Assembly: GCA_016707685.1 (NCBI GenBank)
Contig: JADJHE010000035.1
Span: forward strand, 1-47,377
Source: Bacteroidota bacterium
Lineage (GTDB): Bacteria > Bacteroidota > Bacteroidia > 2-12-FULL-35-15
Length of the DNA stretch: 47,377 bases
Direction: 5' to 3'
Numbering within the stretch: the stretch's first letter is position 1; each line of letters opens with the position of its first letter. A model generated the notes under the pieces. It ran no database searches, was not told the DNA's origin, and worked only from the letters and a program-made list of their open reading frames with translations. This document shows, piece after piece, positions 17,738-26,462 of the stretch. Made by a program: the position numbers and the translations under genes.

Positions 17738-18073
17738 ATGGCTTACAGCAAAAAACTAGATTTTGAAACGGATGAAATAAAAGCTGCAGAAATAGCAAAA
17801 GCATTGTCTCATCCCGCTCGAGTTGCAATTATTAAATTTTTATCGGAACAAAAATCATGCATCTGCAACGATATTGTAGAGCATTTGCCATTATCGCAAT
17901 CTACTGTGTCACAGCATTTAAAAGAACTCAAAAATGCAGGTCTTATTAAAGGTGAGATTGATGGGCCACGCGTATGTTATTGTATAGATAAAGAGAATTG
18001 GAAAATAGCCAAAGAAATATTTTTGGATCTTTTTAAAATGAATTTTGAATCCATGAAAACAAAATGTTGCTAA
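17738..18073 (+). CDS. arsR: ArsR/SmtB-family metalloregulator
   Basis: A 111-residue winged-helix repressor that releases DNA on binding As(III)/Sb(III). The helix-turn-helix is LSQSTVSQHLKELKNAGLIKG. Upstream of it, SCICNDIVEHL has a C-x-C pair (the position of the classical CVC arsenite site at helix alpha-3/4), and a CC pair ends the protein. Start placed at the ATG at 17738, 19 nt after the -7 element, which fits a short leader. First gene of a five-gene arsenic operon; autoregulation through the 17708-17723 inverted repeat is likely. Confidence 0.92.
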   Translation: MAYSKKLDFETDEIKAAEIAKALSHPARVAIIKFLSEQKSCICNDIVEHLPLSQSTVSQHLKELKNAGLIKGEIDGPRVCYCIDKENWKIAKEIFLDLFKMNFESMKTKCC

Positions 18074-18106
18074 AAATTAAATCATAACTACTAAAAAAAA
18101 GACATC

Positions 18107-18583
18107 ATGAAATTATCAGAATTTAAAAACAAATTAACAGCACTATCAACCGTTGAATTTATACAAGATAACGGAACGGCAGTCCCTGCTCACTTTCATA
18201 TTACAGAAGTAGGATTAACAACAAAGCACTTTATTGATTGTGGAGGAACTGTTCGTGAAGAACATTTTGTGAATTTTCAATTATGGGAAGCAAATGATTT
18301 TGATCATCGTTTAGCACCAGCTAAATTATTGAACATCATCGATTTGTCGGAAAAAGCAATAGGAATAAAAGATTTCGAAATTGAAGTAGAATACCAAACT
18401 GCTACAATTGGTAGATATGGCTTGGATTTTAATGGAAAATCCTTTGTTTTAACTGCTAAACAAACAAATTGCTTGGCGCAAGATAAATGTGGTATTCCAA
18501 CAGAAAAATTAAAAGTAAACTTAAAAGAATTACAAACTTCAGCTTCCAACTGTTGCACACCTAATAGCGGATGTTGTAATTAA
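18107..18583 (+). CDS. DUF6428-like protein in the arsenic operon
   Basis: A 158-residue cytoplasmic protein that I associate from memory with DUF6428, a family found beside arsR in Bacteroidota. Visible words: PAHFHITEVGLTTKHFIDCGG, NFQLWEANDFDHRLAPAKL and ATIGRYGLDF. The C-terminus is cysteine rich (SNCCTPNSGCCN), with additional cysteines in TNCLAQDKCG. That tail could chelate arsenite or another soft metal, which is inference. It sits 33 nt after arsR and 11 nt before a methyltransferase gene. There is no signal peptide and no known function. Confidence 0.8.
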   Translation: MKLSEFKNKLTALSTVEFIQDNGTAVPAHFHITEVGLTTKHFIDCGGTVREEHFVNFQLWEANDFDHRLAPAKLLNIIDLSEKAIGIKDFEIEVEYQTATIGRYGLDFNGKSFVLTAKQTNCLAQDKCGIPTEKLKVNLKELQTSASNCCTPNSGCCN

Positions 18584-18594
18584 ATTTTATTGGT

Positions 18595-19206
18595 ATGAAC
18601 AAGAAAGAACATTGGGAAAGTGTATTTTCTCAGAAACAACAAACAGAAGTGAGTTGGCATCAGCCAGTTCCAAAGTCAAGTATTGATTTTTTTGAATCGA
18701 ATTCGGTTCCAAAAGATGCTACAATTATAGATGTAGGTTCTGGCGATTCTTACTTTATAGATTATTTAGTTAATAATGGCTATCAAAATGTATATGCACT
18801 GGATATCTCAGAACACGCTTTAAATCGTTTGAAAATAAGATTGGGTGACAAAGCAAATCGTGTTAATTGGATTGTATCTGATGTATTGGATTTCAAAGCA
18901 CCTGTTACATTCGATTATTGGCACGATAGAGCCGCTTTTCATTTCTTGTCGGATTCAAATGATGTAGATAAGTACGTTTCAATTACCACTAACTATATAA
19001 AGCCAAATGGTAAAATGATGCTTGCTACTTTCTCTGATTCTGGTCCATTAAAATGCAGTGGCATCAATGTCAAACAATATTCAAAAGATGAGCTAGCAAA
19101 TCAATTCTCGAATACATTCGAAAAGATTAAGTGTGTTGATGAAGTTCATCCAACACCATTTAATACAACTCAAAATTTTACGTACTGTAGCTTTAAAAAG
19201 AAATAA
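18595..19206 (+). CDS. Class I SAM-dependent methyltransferase in the arsenic operon
   Basis: A 203-residue Rossmann-fold methyltransferase: motif I IIDVGSGDS (44-52), acidic residue at the end of strand 2 (YALDIS, 67-72), motif II-like WIVSDVLDF (92-100) and DYWHDRAAFHFL (107-118). Its three cysteines are C154, C180 and C198. The spacing does not match the cysteine set of known ArsM arsenite methyltransferases, and it lacks their conserved N-terminal cysteine, so I do not call it arsM. Two nucleotides separate it from the acr3 start, so it is clearly in the operon. The substrate is unknown; a thiol or arsenical substrate is a guess from context. Confidence 0.88.
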   Translation: MNKKEHWESVFSQKQQTEVSWHQPVPKSSIDFFESNSVPKDATIIDVGSGDSYFIDYLVNNGYQNVYALDISEHALNRLKIRLGDKANRVNWIVSDVLDFKAPVTFDYWHDRAAFHFLSDSNDVDKYVSITTNYIKPNGKMMLATFSDSGPLKCSGINVKQYSKDELANQFSNTFEKIKCVDEVHPTPFNTTQNFTYCSFKKK

Positions 19207-19208
19207 CT

Positions 19209-20294
19209 ATGTCGGCAAACAATTGCGCTCCCACTCATGAACGAAAACGATTAGGATTTTTAGATCGTTATTTAACTATATGGATATTTTTAGCTATGCT
19301 CATTGGTGTTGCCATCGGTTATTTTATTCCATCAACAGCAACATTTATAAATTCAATGTCGAGTGGAACAACAAACATTCCATTAGCCATTGGCTTAATA
19401 CTGATGATGTATCCTCCTTTAGCCAAAGTTCGTTACGAAAAAATTCCTCAAGTATTTAAAAATATAAAATTACTTGCAATGTCCTTGTTCATTACATGGA
19501 TTATTGCTCCCTTTTTTATGTTTGTGCTATCATACATCTTTTTAAATGACTATCCTGAGTATAGAACAGGACTTGTGTTAATCGGTATTGCACCTTGTAT
19601 AGCAATGGTTATTGTTTGGAATGAATTAGCAGGAGGTAATCGTGAATACATTGCTGGTTTGGTTGGAATTAACAGTTTATTGCAAGTGTTTTTATTCTCA
19701 GGTTATGCTTATTTTTATTTAACGGTTGTTCCCGAAATTTTTGGAATGCAACGCTTAGAAATATCCATTACCATTTCTCAGATTGCAGAAAGTGTTTTTA
19801 TTTATTTAGGAATTCCTTTTATTGCTGGTGTTGTAAGTCGTTATTCGTTAATTAAATTAAAAGGAGAGGAATGGTACCAACAAAAGTTTATTCCATTCAT
19901 TTCTCCGATTACACTTGTAGCACTTCTATTTACAATTATTGTAATGTTTAGTTTAAAAGGGGAATTAATAGTTCAAATTCCTTTTGATGTTGTTCGTATT
20001 GCAATTCCATTGGTGATTTATTTTGCTGTAATGTTTGTTGTTACATTTTTAGCCGCTAAAAAATTAGGAGCCGATTATTCTACAAATGCAGCCCTGTCGT
20101 TTACAGCTACTGGTAATAATTTTGAATTAGCCATAGCTGTCGCAATTGGTGTTTTTGGAATTAATTCGGGGCAAGCCTTTGCTGGAGTAATTGGACCTTT
20201 AGTAGAAGTGCCAGCATTAATAGCATTAGTGAAATTGGCTTTTTGGTTCAGGAAAAAATATTACCCAGCTACTGTTAATGGTTTGAATTCATAA
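19209..20294 (+). CDS. acr3: ACR3-family arsenite efflux transporter
   Basis: Inner-membrane As(III)/H+ antiporter of about ten helices, 361 residues. Recognisable parts: LDRYLTIWIFLAMLIGVAIGYF near the N-terminus (helix 1), GLILMMYPPLAKVRYEK, LVLIGIAPCIAMVIVWNELAGG (the conserved cysteine of the ACR3 translocation site) and ALSFTATGNNFELAIAVAIG (conserved glutamate). It is followed 45 nt later by arsC, which supplies its substrate by reducing arsenate. Confidence 0.95.
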   Translation: MSANNCAPTHERKRLGFLDRYLTIWIFLAMLIGVAIGYFIPSTATFINSMSSGTTNIPLAIGLILMMYPPLAKVRYEKIPQVFKNIKLLAMSLFITWIIAPFFMFVLSYIFLNDYPEYRTGLVLIGIAPCIAMVIVWNELAGGNREYIAGLVGINSLLQVFLFSGYAYFYLTVVPEIFGMQRLEISITISQIAESVFIYLGIPFIAGVVSRYSLIKLKGEEWYQQKFIPFISPITLVALLFTIIVMFSLKGELIVQIPFDVVRIAIPLVIYFAVMFVVTFLAAKKLGADYSTNAALSFTATGNNFELAIAVAIGVFGINSGQAFAGVIGPLVEVPALIALVKLAFWFRKKYYPATVNGLNS

Positions 20295-20339
20295 GAAATT
20301 AGATAGATTATCCATAAAATTTAAATTTATTATTTATCG

Positions 20340-20726
20340 ATGAAAAAGATATTATTTGTTTGTGTCGAAAATTCGAATAGAAGTCAAATGGCAGAAGCTT
20401 TTGCCAAAATTCATGGAAAAGGAAAAGTGGAAGTGTATAGTAGTGGTTCTCGTCCTTCCGGCATTATCAATCCAAAGGCAATTGCCGCAATGAAAGAGGT
20501 GGGTTATGATTTAACGCAGCACGATTCAAAATCCTTAGATGAAATACCTAAGGTAAAATATGATTATGCAATTACGATGGGGTGTGGTGATGAATGTCCC
20601 TTTGTTATAGCTGACCATCGTGACGATTGGAAATTAGAAGATCCTAAACACATGGAGCCAGATCAGTTTAATGAAGTACGCGATGAAATTGAACGCAGAG
20701 TGCTTGATTTGATTGCTAAATTGTAA
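20340..20726 (+). CDS. arsC: Arsenate reductase, LMW-phosphatase type
   Basis: Reduces As(V) to As(III) for export by ACR3. 128 residues. The P-loop is CVENSNRS (C8, R14); the redox relay cysteines are C82 and C86 in GCGDECP; the catalytic aspartate is in LEDPK (D101). This three-cysteine arrangement indicates a thioredoxin-coupled enzyme of the S. aureus pI258 type, not the glutaredoxin-dependent E. coli type. Last gene of the arsenic operon. Confidence 0.95.
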   Translation: MKKILFVCVENSNRSQMAEAFAKIHGKGKVEVYSSGSRPSGIINPKAIAAMKEVGYDLTQHDSKSLDEIPKVKYDYAITMGCGDECPFVIADHRDDWKLEDPKHMEPDQFNEVRDEIERRVLDLIAKL

Positions 20727-20748
20727 AAACTGATATTAATCAGGTTTT
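20726..20748 (+). terminator. Weak hairpin after arsC, overlapping an Fnr-like half-conserved palindrome
   Basis: AAAACTGAT and ATCAGGTTTT can pair around a short loop with one bulge and end in T residues. The same bases contain TGAT-ATTA-ATCA (20731-20742), the core of an Fnr site. Terminator and regulator-site readings are both possible. Confidence 0.4.
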
Positions 20749-20787
20749 ACGGTGACGCTTATCATTTAGTGCTTAGTGTTATAGATG

Positions 20788-20795
20788 TATTTTTG
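20788..20795 (+). promoter_or_regulatory. Candidate -7 element for the 20821 gene
   Basis: TATTTTTG is an exact TAnnTTTG, 26 nt before the ATG at 20821. No clear -33 TTG is present. The TGAT-N4-ATCA palindrome centred at 20736.5 lies 51.5 nt before it, so an activator-dependent promoter is conceivable. Confidence 0.45.
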
Positions 20796-20820
20796 TTCTA
20801 TAAACCTAAAAATAAAAGCT

Positions 20821-21213
20821 ATGACAACTGCAACAAGAACAAAACACATTGACGAATTACATTTCGAACACCAATTATGGTTAAATGAGGCTAAGTTTTA
20901 TTCTGATGAATTAAAAATTTACCAAAAAAGATTAGAAGAAGTTATTTCTAAAAATAACGCTGACGATGTTCGTAAAAAAGTGGAACATTTCCAAAATCAG
21001 TTCATTATTCAAAAAGAGCAATTAGATATTTTGAATCACCATGTTAACGAACACGAACAATGGTTGACTAAATATGCAAAAGAAAACCCGATTGCTATCG
21101 ATAAAAAATTATTTGCTGACCATGCTGTAATCAACGATAAGGTAGAAACCTTTAAAAAGATTTATGCTGATTTAAAATCAGAATTTTACAAATTCGTTGC
21201 TGCACATTTATAA
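20821..21213 (+). CDS. Hypothetical helical protein
   Basis: 130 residues, almost entirely predicted helix, rich in Lys, Glu and His, without signal peptide or membrane segment. Stretches such as YSDELKIYQKRLEEVISKNN and VEHFQNQFIIQKEQLDILNH suggest an antiparallel coiled coil. I recognise no family. Start placed at the ATG at 20821, since the preceding in-frame residues lie over the promoter. It is separated from arsC by a hairpin, so probably transcribed on its own. A cytoplasmic, possibly stress-related role is only a guess. Confidence 0.75.
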   Translation: MTTATRTKHIDELHFEHQLWLNEAKFYSDELKIYQKRLEEVISKNNADDVRKKVEHFQNQFIIQKEQLDILNHHVNEHEQWLTKYAKENPIAIDKKLFADHAVINDKVETFKKIYADLKSEFYKFVAAHL

Positions 21214-21234
21214 GTACAATTGTGCAAACAAACA

Positions 21235-22593
21235 TTAGTTGTTTGTGATTGTTTGAGCGTATTCATTTTTTGCCTTGTCAAATTCAGAAATTAAATTTTC
21301 TCTTTCTGTAATAAGGTTTGAAATGAATACGCTTTTTTTATAAAATACCATCATCAACAACCATTTGTTTTTTATTTCTAATACCGTGTGATAATACCAA
21401 TACGTAAATAATCCGCTAAGTGGTAAGCTTACCGCATAAGCTATTGTAAGCCACTGAATATGTGTCAACTTCCATACAATAATGATTTGTACCGAATGAA
21501 ATATTAAAAAAGTAAACATTCCACCCACCATTCCTATTGCACCTCTAAATTCAATTGATTTTGTGATTTTGCTCGCTAAAAAGCCTGGAATTTCAAAAGG
21601 CAAAAAATTGTTTATTAATCCATAAACATAAAATGGAAATCCGATGATGATGGTTAAAAGTGCTTTTAAATTACTTAATAAAAAGGAATCATTTTTTTGA
21701 TTGTTCAAAATATCTCCATCACTTAACCCTGATTTTTTTAAATTTTCAAAATAGATGGCTAAGCGATTTTTCATGCTCTCCACACGCTTAGGTTCTATTA
21801 CTTTGTAATAATTTACGGTTTCTACAATGTTTTTTGTGATGATAAAATCCCTCGATTTATCATCCTCGCTTATTCCTAAATCTTTACTTACTTTGTATTT
21901 GTAAAGTACTTCAATGTTTTTAACTAACTCATCGGTATGCTTATCTTCAATATCAATTACTAATTTTTCTAACTCTTTTGTGATTTCATCTGTAAGGTCT
22001 TGTGCAGCTTTAAAGCTATCTTTGCTATATTCTTCCTTATAATTAGAAGCGTTGATAGCTGGATTTATATTTACAAATAAATGGCGGTTAAATTTATGTG
22101 GATTTTCATAATTCAATCCTATGTGAATGATTTTTGTATTGAGTTTAAAATTATTTCTTGCCTCTGCTCCCAATACAATTCTTGCAGCACCCGTTTTTAT
22201 TGGTTTTAGTTTTCGTTCAGTAATACTTATTCCTTCTGGAAACATAAGAATGGCTCCACCATTTTCCAAATGCTCATAACATTTAATGAATGTTTCTTCA
22301 TTTTTGTTCATTAAGCTTGGATCATCTTGTTTTCTATAAACAGGAATCATGTTGAATTTTGGTAATAGCCATTTAGTAAACTTGCTTTTAAACAATTCTC
22401 CTTTTGCTAAAAAATACACTTTTCTGTTTAAAATTGTTGCAATAACAATCGGATCCATGAATGTACTTGGATGGTTTGCTAATACCATTAATGGTCCGGA
22501 TTCAGGTACAAGTTCTTTGTTTCGTATCGTAATTGATTTAAAAAAAATTGAACTTGTAATCCGCATTAATAATCGGAGTAGATTGTAGAGCAT
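21235..22593 (-). CDS. Glycerol-3-phosphate/lysophosphatidate acyltransferase family protein with C-terminal membrane region
   Basis: PlsC-superfamily acyltransferase of 452 residues, acting at the inner membrane in phospholipid synthesis. The catalytic motif is LANHPSTFMDP (H41, D47: an HX5D variant, as in the longer GPAT-like members, rather than the HX4D of E. coli PlsC). Further motifs are MFPEGISITERKLKPIKTGAARI-like (split here as FPEGIS and KTGAARI) and KIIHIGLNYENPH. The C-terminal ~150 residues carry several hydrophobic helices absent from short PlsC proteins. Which acyl acceptor is used cannot be decided. It follows the 22598 gene closely on the same strand. Confidence 0.88.
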   Translation of the reverse strand: MLYNLLRLLMRITSSIFFKSITIRNKELVPESGPLMVLANHPSTFMDPIVIATILNRKVYFLAKGELFKSKFTKWLLPKFNMIPVYRKQDDPSLMNKNEETFIKCYEHLENGGAILMFPEGISITERKLKPIKTGAARIVLGAEARNNFKLNTKIIHIGLNYENPHKFNRHLFVNINPAINASNYKEEYSKDSFKAAQDLTDEITKELEKLVIDIEDKHTDELVKNIEVLYKYKVSKDLGISEDDKSRDFIITKNIVETVNYYKVIEPKRVESMKNRLAIYFENLKKSGLSDGDILNNQKNDSFLLSNLKALLTIIIGFPFYVYGLINNFLPFEIPGFLASKITKSIEFRGAIGMVGGMFTFLIFHSVQIIIVWKLTHIQWLTIAYAVSLPLSGLFTYWYYHTVLEIKNKWLLMMVFYKKSVFISNLITERENLISEFDKAKNEYAQTITNN

Positions 22594-22597
22594 TTCT

Positions 22598-23256
22598 TTA
22601 AAAGGATTCGTTATAAACTTTTACTATTTTTTTGTTTAAGTATTTTATACGTAGGTGGGAATACGTATTTACACTCAAGGTGATTACACCACCTGCAGTT
22701 ATAAGTGCGCCAGCTTTAAGGAAATCACCGCTTCCTCCCAGCAACATGTCAAATGCCCCGATAACACATGTTGCAGCTCCAACAACGGTGATGGGGATAC
22801 CAATAAATGAAACGCCATATAATATTTGATTGTTCTTTTTCTGATTCATGAGAAGTATTAAGTCTTTATTATCGCACTTATTGAATGCTATTTCAGATAT
22901 CTCCCTGTATCGGTATGTTTCTCCTTTGTAGTGGTATCGATTCCCATCTAAATCTATTCTTTCAACACTTTCTCCTCTTTTAGTGGGATGTTTGGAATAT
23001 GCATCAATTGTTTGTTTTGATTTATAGGTGGAAAAACTTTCTTTAAGTCCCGAAAAAAATCGTATTTCATTTATACTATCTTTGAAAGGATATAGGATGG
23101 TCCATCTTGAAAATCAAAGCGTGTATATTTTATATTTTCAGCACTTATCTCCTTAATTATAACTAGTAGTGAATTGCTATCTCTTAATAGTAAGGTGTCC
23201 TGGGCACTAAGTCCATAGCTTAGGATGATTAAAAAAAGTAAAATAATTTTTTTCAT
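22598..23256 (-). CDS. Hypothetical exported protein with C-terminal membrane segments (one frame break)
   Basis: Two separate open frames (61 codons from 23256 and 83 codons ending at 22598) belong to one gene. Near 23082 an A seems lost (TCAAAGAT where TCAAAAGAT is needed). After repair the protein is about 219 residues: signal peptide (LFLIILSYGLSAQ), a strand-rich region (TLLLRDSNSLLVIIKEI, then DSINEIRFFSGLKE and DLDGNRYHYKGETYRYREI), and a hydrophobic C-terminus (GVSFIGIPITVVGAATCVIG, ALITAGGVITLSV). I recognise no family. It is probably membrane anchored and is followed 4 nt later by the acyltransferase gene. Confidence 0.7.
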
Positions 23257-23333
23257 GATCTTATTTTGAATATAAACATAGTTTTAAAAATTGACAAAGT
23301 CAATCGCATGTTAAAATTATTTAACTTCGCCTT

Positions 23334-24506
23334 ATGTTATCACAACGACAATTGTTTTTAAATCATGTTGCACAAACCAGTGTAACGCCATTGGCTTTAG
23401 AAATAGAAAAAGCAGAAGGTGTTTATCTATTTGACACATCAGGAAAAAAATACATTGATTTAATTGCAGGGATTTCTGTTTCCAATGTGGGGCATCGTCA
23501 CCCGAATGTTGTTGCTGCAATAAAAAATCAACTGGATAAATACATGCACTTAATGGTGTATGAGTATGTTCAAAGTCCACAGGTAAATTTAGCAAAAGCA
23601 TTGAGTGATATTTTGCCGGAAAATTTAAGTGCATCGTATTTTGTAAATTCTGGCTCCGAAGCAATTGAAGGCGCCATGAAATTAGCAAAACGTTACACCG
23701 GAAGTTCCGAAATTATTTCATTCAAAAATGCATACCATGGAAGCACTCATGGGAGTTTAAGTATTATGGGCAGCGAAGAATTCAAAAATGCCTATCGTCC
23801 GTTATTGCCTGATACCAAACAAATAGAATATAATAATAGAGATCAGTTAAAAGAAATTACATCTAAAACAGCTTGTGTTGTTGTTGAAACTATTCAAGGA
23901 GAGGCAGGTGCGATTGTTCCTCAAAATGATTTTTTAGTTGGACTAAGAAAACGTTGTTCGGAAGTAGGTGCTTTGATGATTTCAGATGAAATTCAATGTG
24001 GATTTGGTCGTACTGGAAAATTATTCGCATTCGAACATTTTAATTTTGTTCCTGATATTTTGTGCTTGGCAAAAGGAATGGGAGGAGGGATGCCAATTGG
24101 TGCATTTGTTTCTTCCCAAGAAATAATGTCGACACTCACTAATAATCCTATTCTTGGTCATATTACAACATTTGGTGGTCATCCTGTTTCTTGTGCAGCA
24201 AGTTTAGCAACTTTAAATGTAATATTCGAAGAAAAATTAGTAGCATCTGTCTCTGAAAAAGAAGCACTGTTTAGAACCATGCTCGTACATCCTAAAATAA
24301 AATCAATTCACGGACAAGGTTTGTTGCTGGCAATTGAATTCGATTCCTATGAAGAGAATAAACGTATAATTGATACGTGTATTGAAAATGGAGTCATTAC
24401 CGACTGGTTCTTATTTAACGCACACAGTATGCGAATTGCACCACCTTTAACAATTTCATTGGATGAGATAAAAACAGCATGCGCTGTAATTTTAGCCGCA
24501 ATTTAA
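23334..24506 (+). CDS. Class III aminotransferase (acetylornithine/4-aminobutyrate type)
   Basis: PLP enzyme, 390 residues, intact. Family landmarks: YFVNSGSEAIEGAMKLAKRY (PLP phosphate binding), NAYHGSTHGSLSIMG, ISDEIQCGFGRTGKLFAFEH (cofactor aspartate in SDEIQ), DILCLAKGMGGGMPIGAF (Schiff-base Lys in LAKG) and TTFGGHPVSCAASLATL. No arginine biosynthesis or GABA genes flank it, so the substrate could be acetylornithine, ornithine, GABA or another omega-amino acid; no symbol is assigned. It is divergent from the 22598-23256 gene. Confidence 0.93.
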   Translation: MLSQRQLFLNHVAQTSVTPLALEIEKAEGVYLFDTSGKKYIDLIAGISVSNVGHRHPNVVAAIKNQLDKYMHLMVYEYVQSPQVNLAKALSDILPENLSASYFVNSGSEAIEGAMKLAKRYTGSSEIISFKNAYHGSTHGSLSIMGSEEFKNAYRPLLPDTKQIEYNNRDQLKEITSKTACVVVETIQGEAGAIVPQNDFLVGLRKRCSEVGALMISDEIQCGFGRTGKLFAFEHFNFVPDILCLAKGMGGGMPIGAFVSSQEIMSTLTNNPILGHITTFGGHPVSCAASLATLNVIFEEKLVASVSEKEALFRTMLVHPKIKSIHGQGLLLAIEFDSYEENKRIIDTCIENGVITDWFLFNAHSMRIAPPLTISLDEIKTACAVILAAI

Positions 24507-24531
24507 CGTTGTTTAACAGATTGATATTAGT

Positions 24532-24548
24532 TTGGCATTAGGATTGCA
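24532..24548 (+). promoter_or_regulatory. Candidate sigma-54 (-24/-12) promoter
   Basis: TTGGCATTAGGATTGCA matches the sigma-54 consensus TTGGCACG-N4-TTGCW, with GG (24534-24535) and GC (24546-24547) exactly 12 nt apart and two substitutions in the CG dinucleotide. A start about 12 nt downstream would give a 20-nt leader to the small secreted-protein gene at 24579. No bacterial enhancer-binding protein is encoded in the window. Confidence 0.5.
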
Positions 24549-24578
24549 AATAACCTACTAAATTTAAAACATTAAAAA

Positions 24579-24785
24579 ATGAAAAAAACAACATTGATTT
24601 TAGCTTTCGTTGGAATAGTTTCAACAGCTATGTTTGCTCAAACATTTCAAGATGGGCCTAAAAGAACAACTAAGCCAGCAAAAATTAATCAGGTAAAGCC
24701 AATTAAAAAAACGGCAACAGCAAAGACTATAGATAAATCTAAAGAGTTGTCAAAAGAACAAAAAAAAGAAATAATTAGATTATAG
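24579..24785 (+). CDS. Small secreted lysine-rich protein
   Basis: 68 residues: a signal peptide (MKKTTLILAFVGIVSTAMFAQ) followed by a short, strongly basic, disordered-looking mature part (KRTTKPAKINQVKPIKKTA, SKEQKKEI). I recognise no family. The gene is bounded by a sigma-54-like promoter and a strong terminator, so it is probably an independent and perhaps abundant or regulated transcript. Periplasmic or extracellular location is inferred from the leader. Confidence 0.75.
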   Translation: MKKTTLILAFVGIVSTAMFAQTFQDGPKRTTKPAKINQVKPIKKTATAKTIDKSKELSKEQKKEIIRL

Positions 24786-24804
24786 TTTGTGATTAAAATT
24801 TTAC

Positions 24805-24834
24805 AAAGCGTGTTTCAAATCTGAAACACGCTTT
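24805..24834. terminator. Rho-independent terminator
   Basis: AAAGCGTGTTTCA (24805-24817) pairs perfectly with TGAAACACGCTTT (24822-24834) around AATC. It separates the small secreted-protein gene from the convergent CoA-binding protein gene and could serve both. Confidence 0.88.
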
Positions 24835-24840
24835 TGTATT

Positions 24841-25203
24841 TTAATAATTTCCGATCGATAACATTACCAATGTGCACGCTTCTACAGGCTCAATAGAGTG
24901 CTCTTGTAATTGTTTTTCGAATTCAGGATTTTCGGTTCCTGGATTAAAAATCACTCTCTTTGGCTTTAAGCTTAGTATGTACTCCTTCCATGCATCTTGA
25001 TTTTGCGGGCCCACATAAAGTGTTACAGTGTCTACATCAGGAACAATTGGCTTGTCTAAAATGATTTCTAAACCATTAATAATCCCTGTCCTAATTCCAA
25101 TTGGTACTACTTCATGATTGTGCTTTTGCAAAGCAATCGTTGCTTTGTAAGCATAACGTTCTGGATTGTCTGATGCTCCAATTACTACTGTTTTTTTGTT
25201 CAT
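24841..25203 (-). CDS. CoA-binding domain protein (YccU-like)
   Basis: 120 residues forming one Rossmann-type CoA-binding domain: KTVVIGASDNPERYAYKA, VVPIGIRTGIINGLEI, DTVTLYVGPQNQ and VIFNPGTENPEFEK. Related to the CoA-binding half of succinyl-CoA synthetase but without catalytic partner domains, so the function is uncertain. It lies 9 nt downstream of the MFS transporter on the same strand, implying one transcript. Confidence 0.9.
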   Translation of the reverse strand: MNKKTVVIGASDNPERYAYKATIALQKHNHEVVPIGIRTGIINGLEIILDKPIVPDVDTVTLYVGPQNQDAWKEYILSLKPKRVIFNPGTENPEFEKQLQEHSIEPVEACTLVMLSIGNY

Positions 25204-25212
25204 TTTCGTTTT

Positions 25213-26462
25213 TTAAACAATGTGTGATTCTTCTAGATAATTCAAATCTTTGTTAAATGTCTCTTCCAATTTCCAAAGTGAAATAATTGCAATTACAAAT
25301 AGGATAACACCTGTTATGATAATTGCTTCTATTCGATTTGTGTAAAGACCAATCAAATCAATTAGCATGGTAACAAAATTAACGAACCTCTTACAAAGTT
25401 GGGTGCCGTTGTTGTAACCGTTGCTCTTATATTTGTTCCAAATAATTCAGATGCAGTACTCATAAATACAGCCCAGTAACCTGTTGCGAATCCAATAAAC
25501 AAAATGGTTGAATAAAATGCTGCTTCGGAATAAGTTGCAACCGTGAAATAGAGTACAATTCCAATCCCTGTTAAAAATAAAAAAGTACCTAAGGCTTTTT
25601 TTCTGCTTTTTAAAAGCTGACTAAGTAAACCGCTTCCAAAGTCTCCGATCGTAATTCCTAGATAAGCAAACATTACACATTTGCCATTTTCCGGGACAAA
25701 TGATTTTACGCCAAGCTTGTCCATCATTTCTGGGGCAAAGCCAACCAATACGCCCATTACATACCATACAGGAACAGCCACTAAAATAATATTCAAGTAT
25801 TTGAATGTGTTTTTTCTACTTTTAAATAAACTTAAAATGTTTCCTCTTGCTACCTTTTTCTCTTTCACTGATTCAAACATTCCTGATTCAAAAACGCCAA
25901 TTCGCATAAGTAATAAAGCCAGCCCCATTCCTCCCCCTAGGAAAAAAGAATACCTCCAGTTTTCAATCACATTTCCCATAAATCCAGCAACAACAGCTCC
26001 GAATACGCCAATGGTAGCGACAATCATGGTGCCTATTCCTCGTTTTTCTTTACTCATGGTTTCACTCACTAAAGTAATACCAGCTCCCAATTCACCTGCT
26101 AATCCAAAACCAGAAATGAATCTTAGAATAGCATATTGTGGAACCGATTGAACAAATCCATTAGCAATATTGGCAATGGAATAAAGTAAAATCGAACCAA
26201 ATAATACAGAAAGTCGACCTTTTTTATCGCCCAATATCCCCCAAAATATTCCACCAATAAGCATTCCGCCCATTTGCCAATTTAATAACTGCTTGCCTAC
26301 ACGTTGTATTTCATCATTACTAGCGGTAGCACCTAAAATTTCTTTTAAGCTATCTCTTCGTTCTACTAGGAATAATAATAAGTCATATATATCAACAAAA
26401 TAACCAAGTGCCGCAACAATTACGAGCATATTGAAAACATTGTCTTTCGATTGTTTAATCAT
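25213..26462 (-). CDS. MFS transporter (one frame break near the 3' end)
   Basis: Major facilitator with about 12 predicted helices. The loop 2-3 signature is GILGDKKGRLSVLFGS; a cytoplasmic hinge (VFESGMFESVKEKKVARGN) separates the halves; the second half has FMSTASELFGTNIRATVTT, a sequence common in the metabolite:H+ symporter branch. Near 25373 one G appears missing (TTGTTACC for TTGGTTACC). Repair adds the last helix and tail ending EESHIV at 25213. Start taken at the ATG at 26462; the preceding in-frame residues look like leader sequence. The substrate cannot be inferred. Confidence 0.85.

Noticed and set aside
18595..19206. ArsM arsenite methyltransferase
   Set aside because: Only C154, C180 and C198 are present and the N-terminal cysteine of ArsM proteins is missing; the general methyltransferase fold alone does not justify the name.
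22598..22849. Independent 83-codon membrane protein
   Set aside because: The same frame continues upstream without a stop and joins the signal-peptide frame at 23256 after adding one base, so it is the C-terminus of a larger protein.
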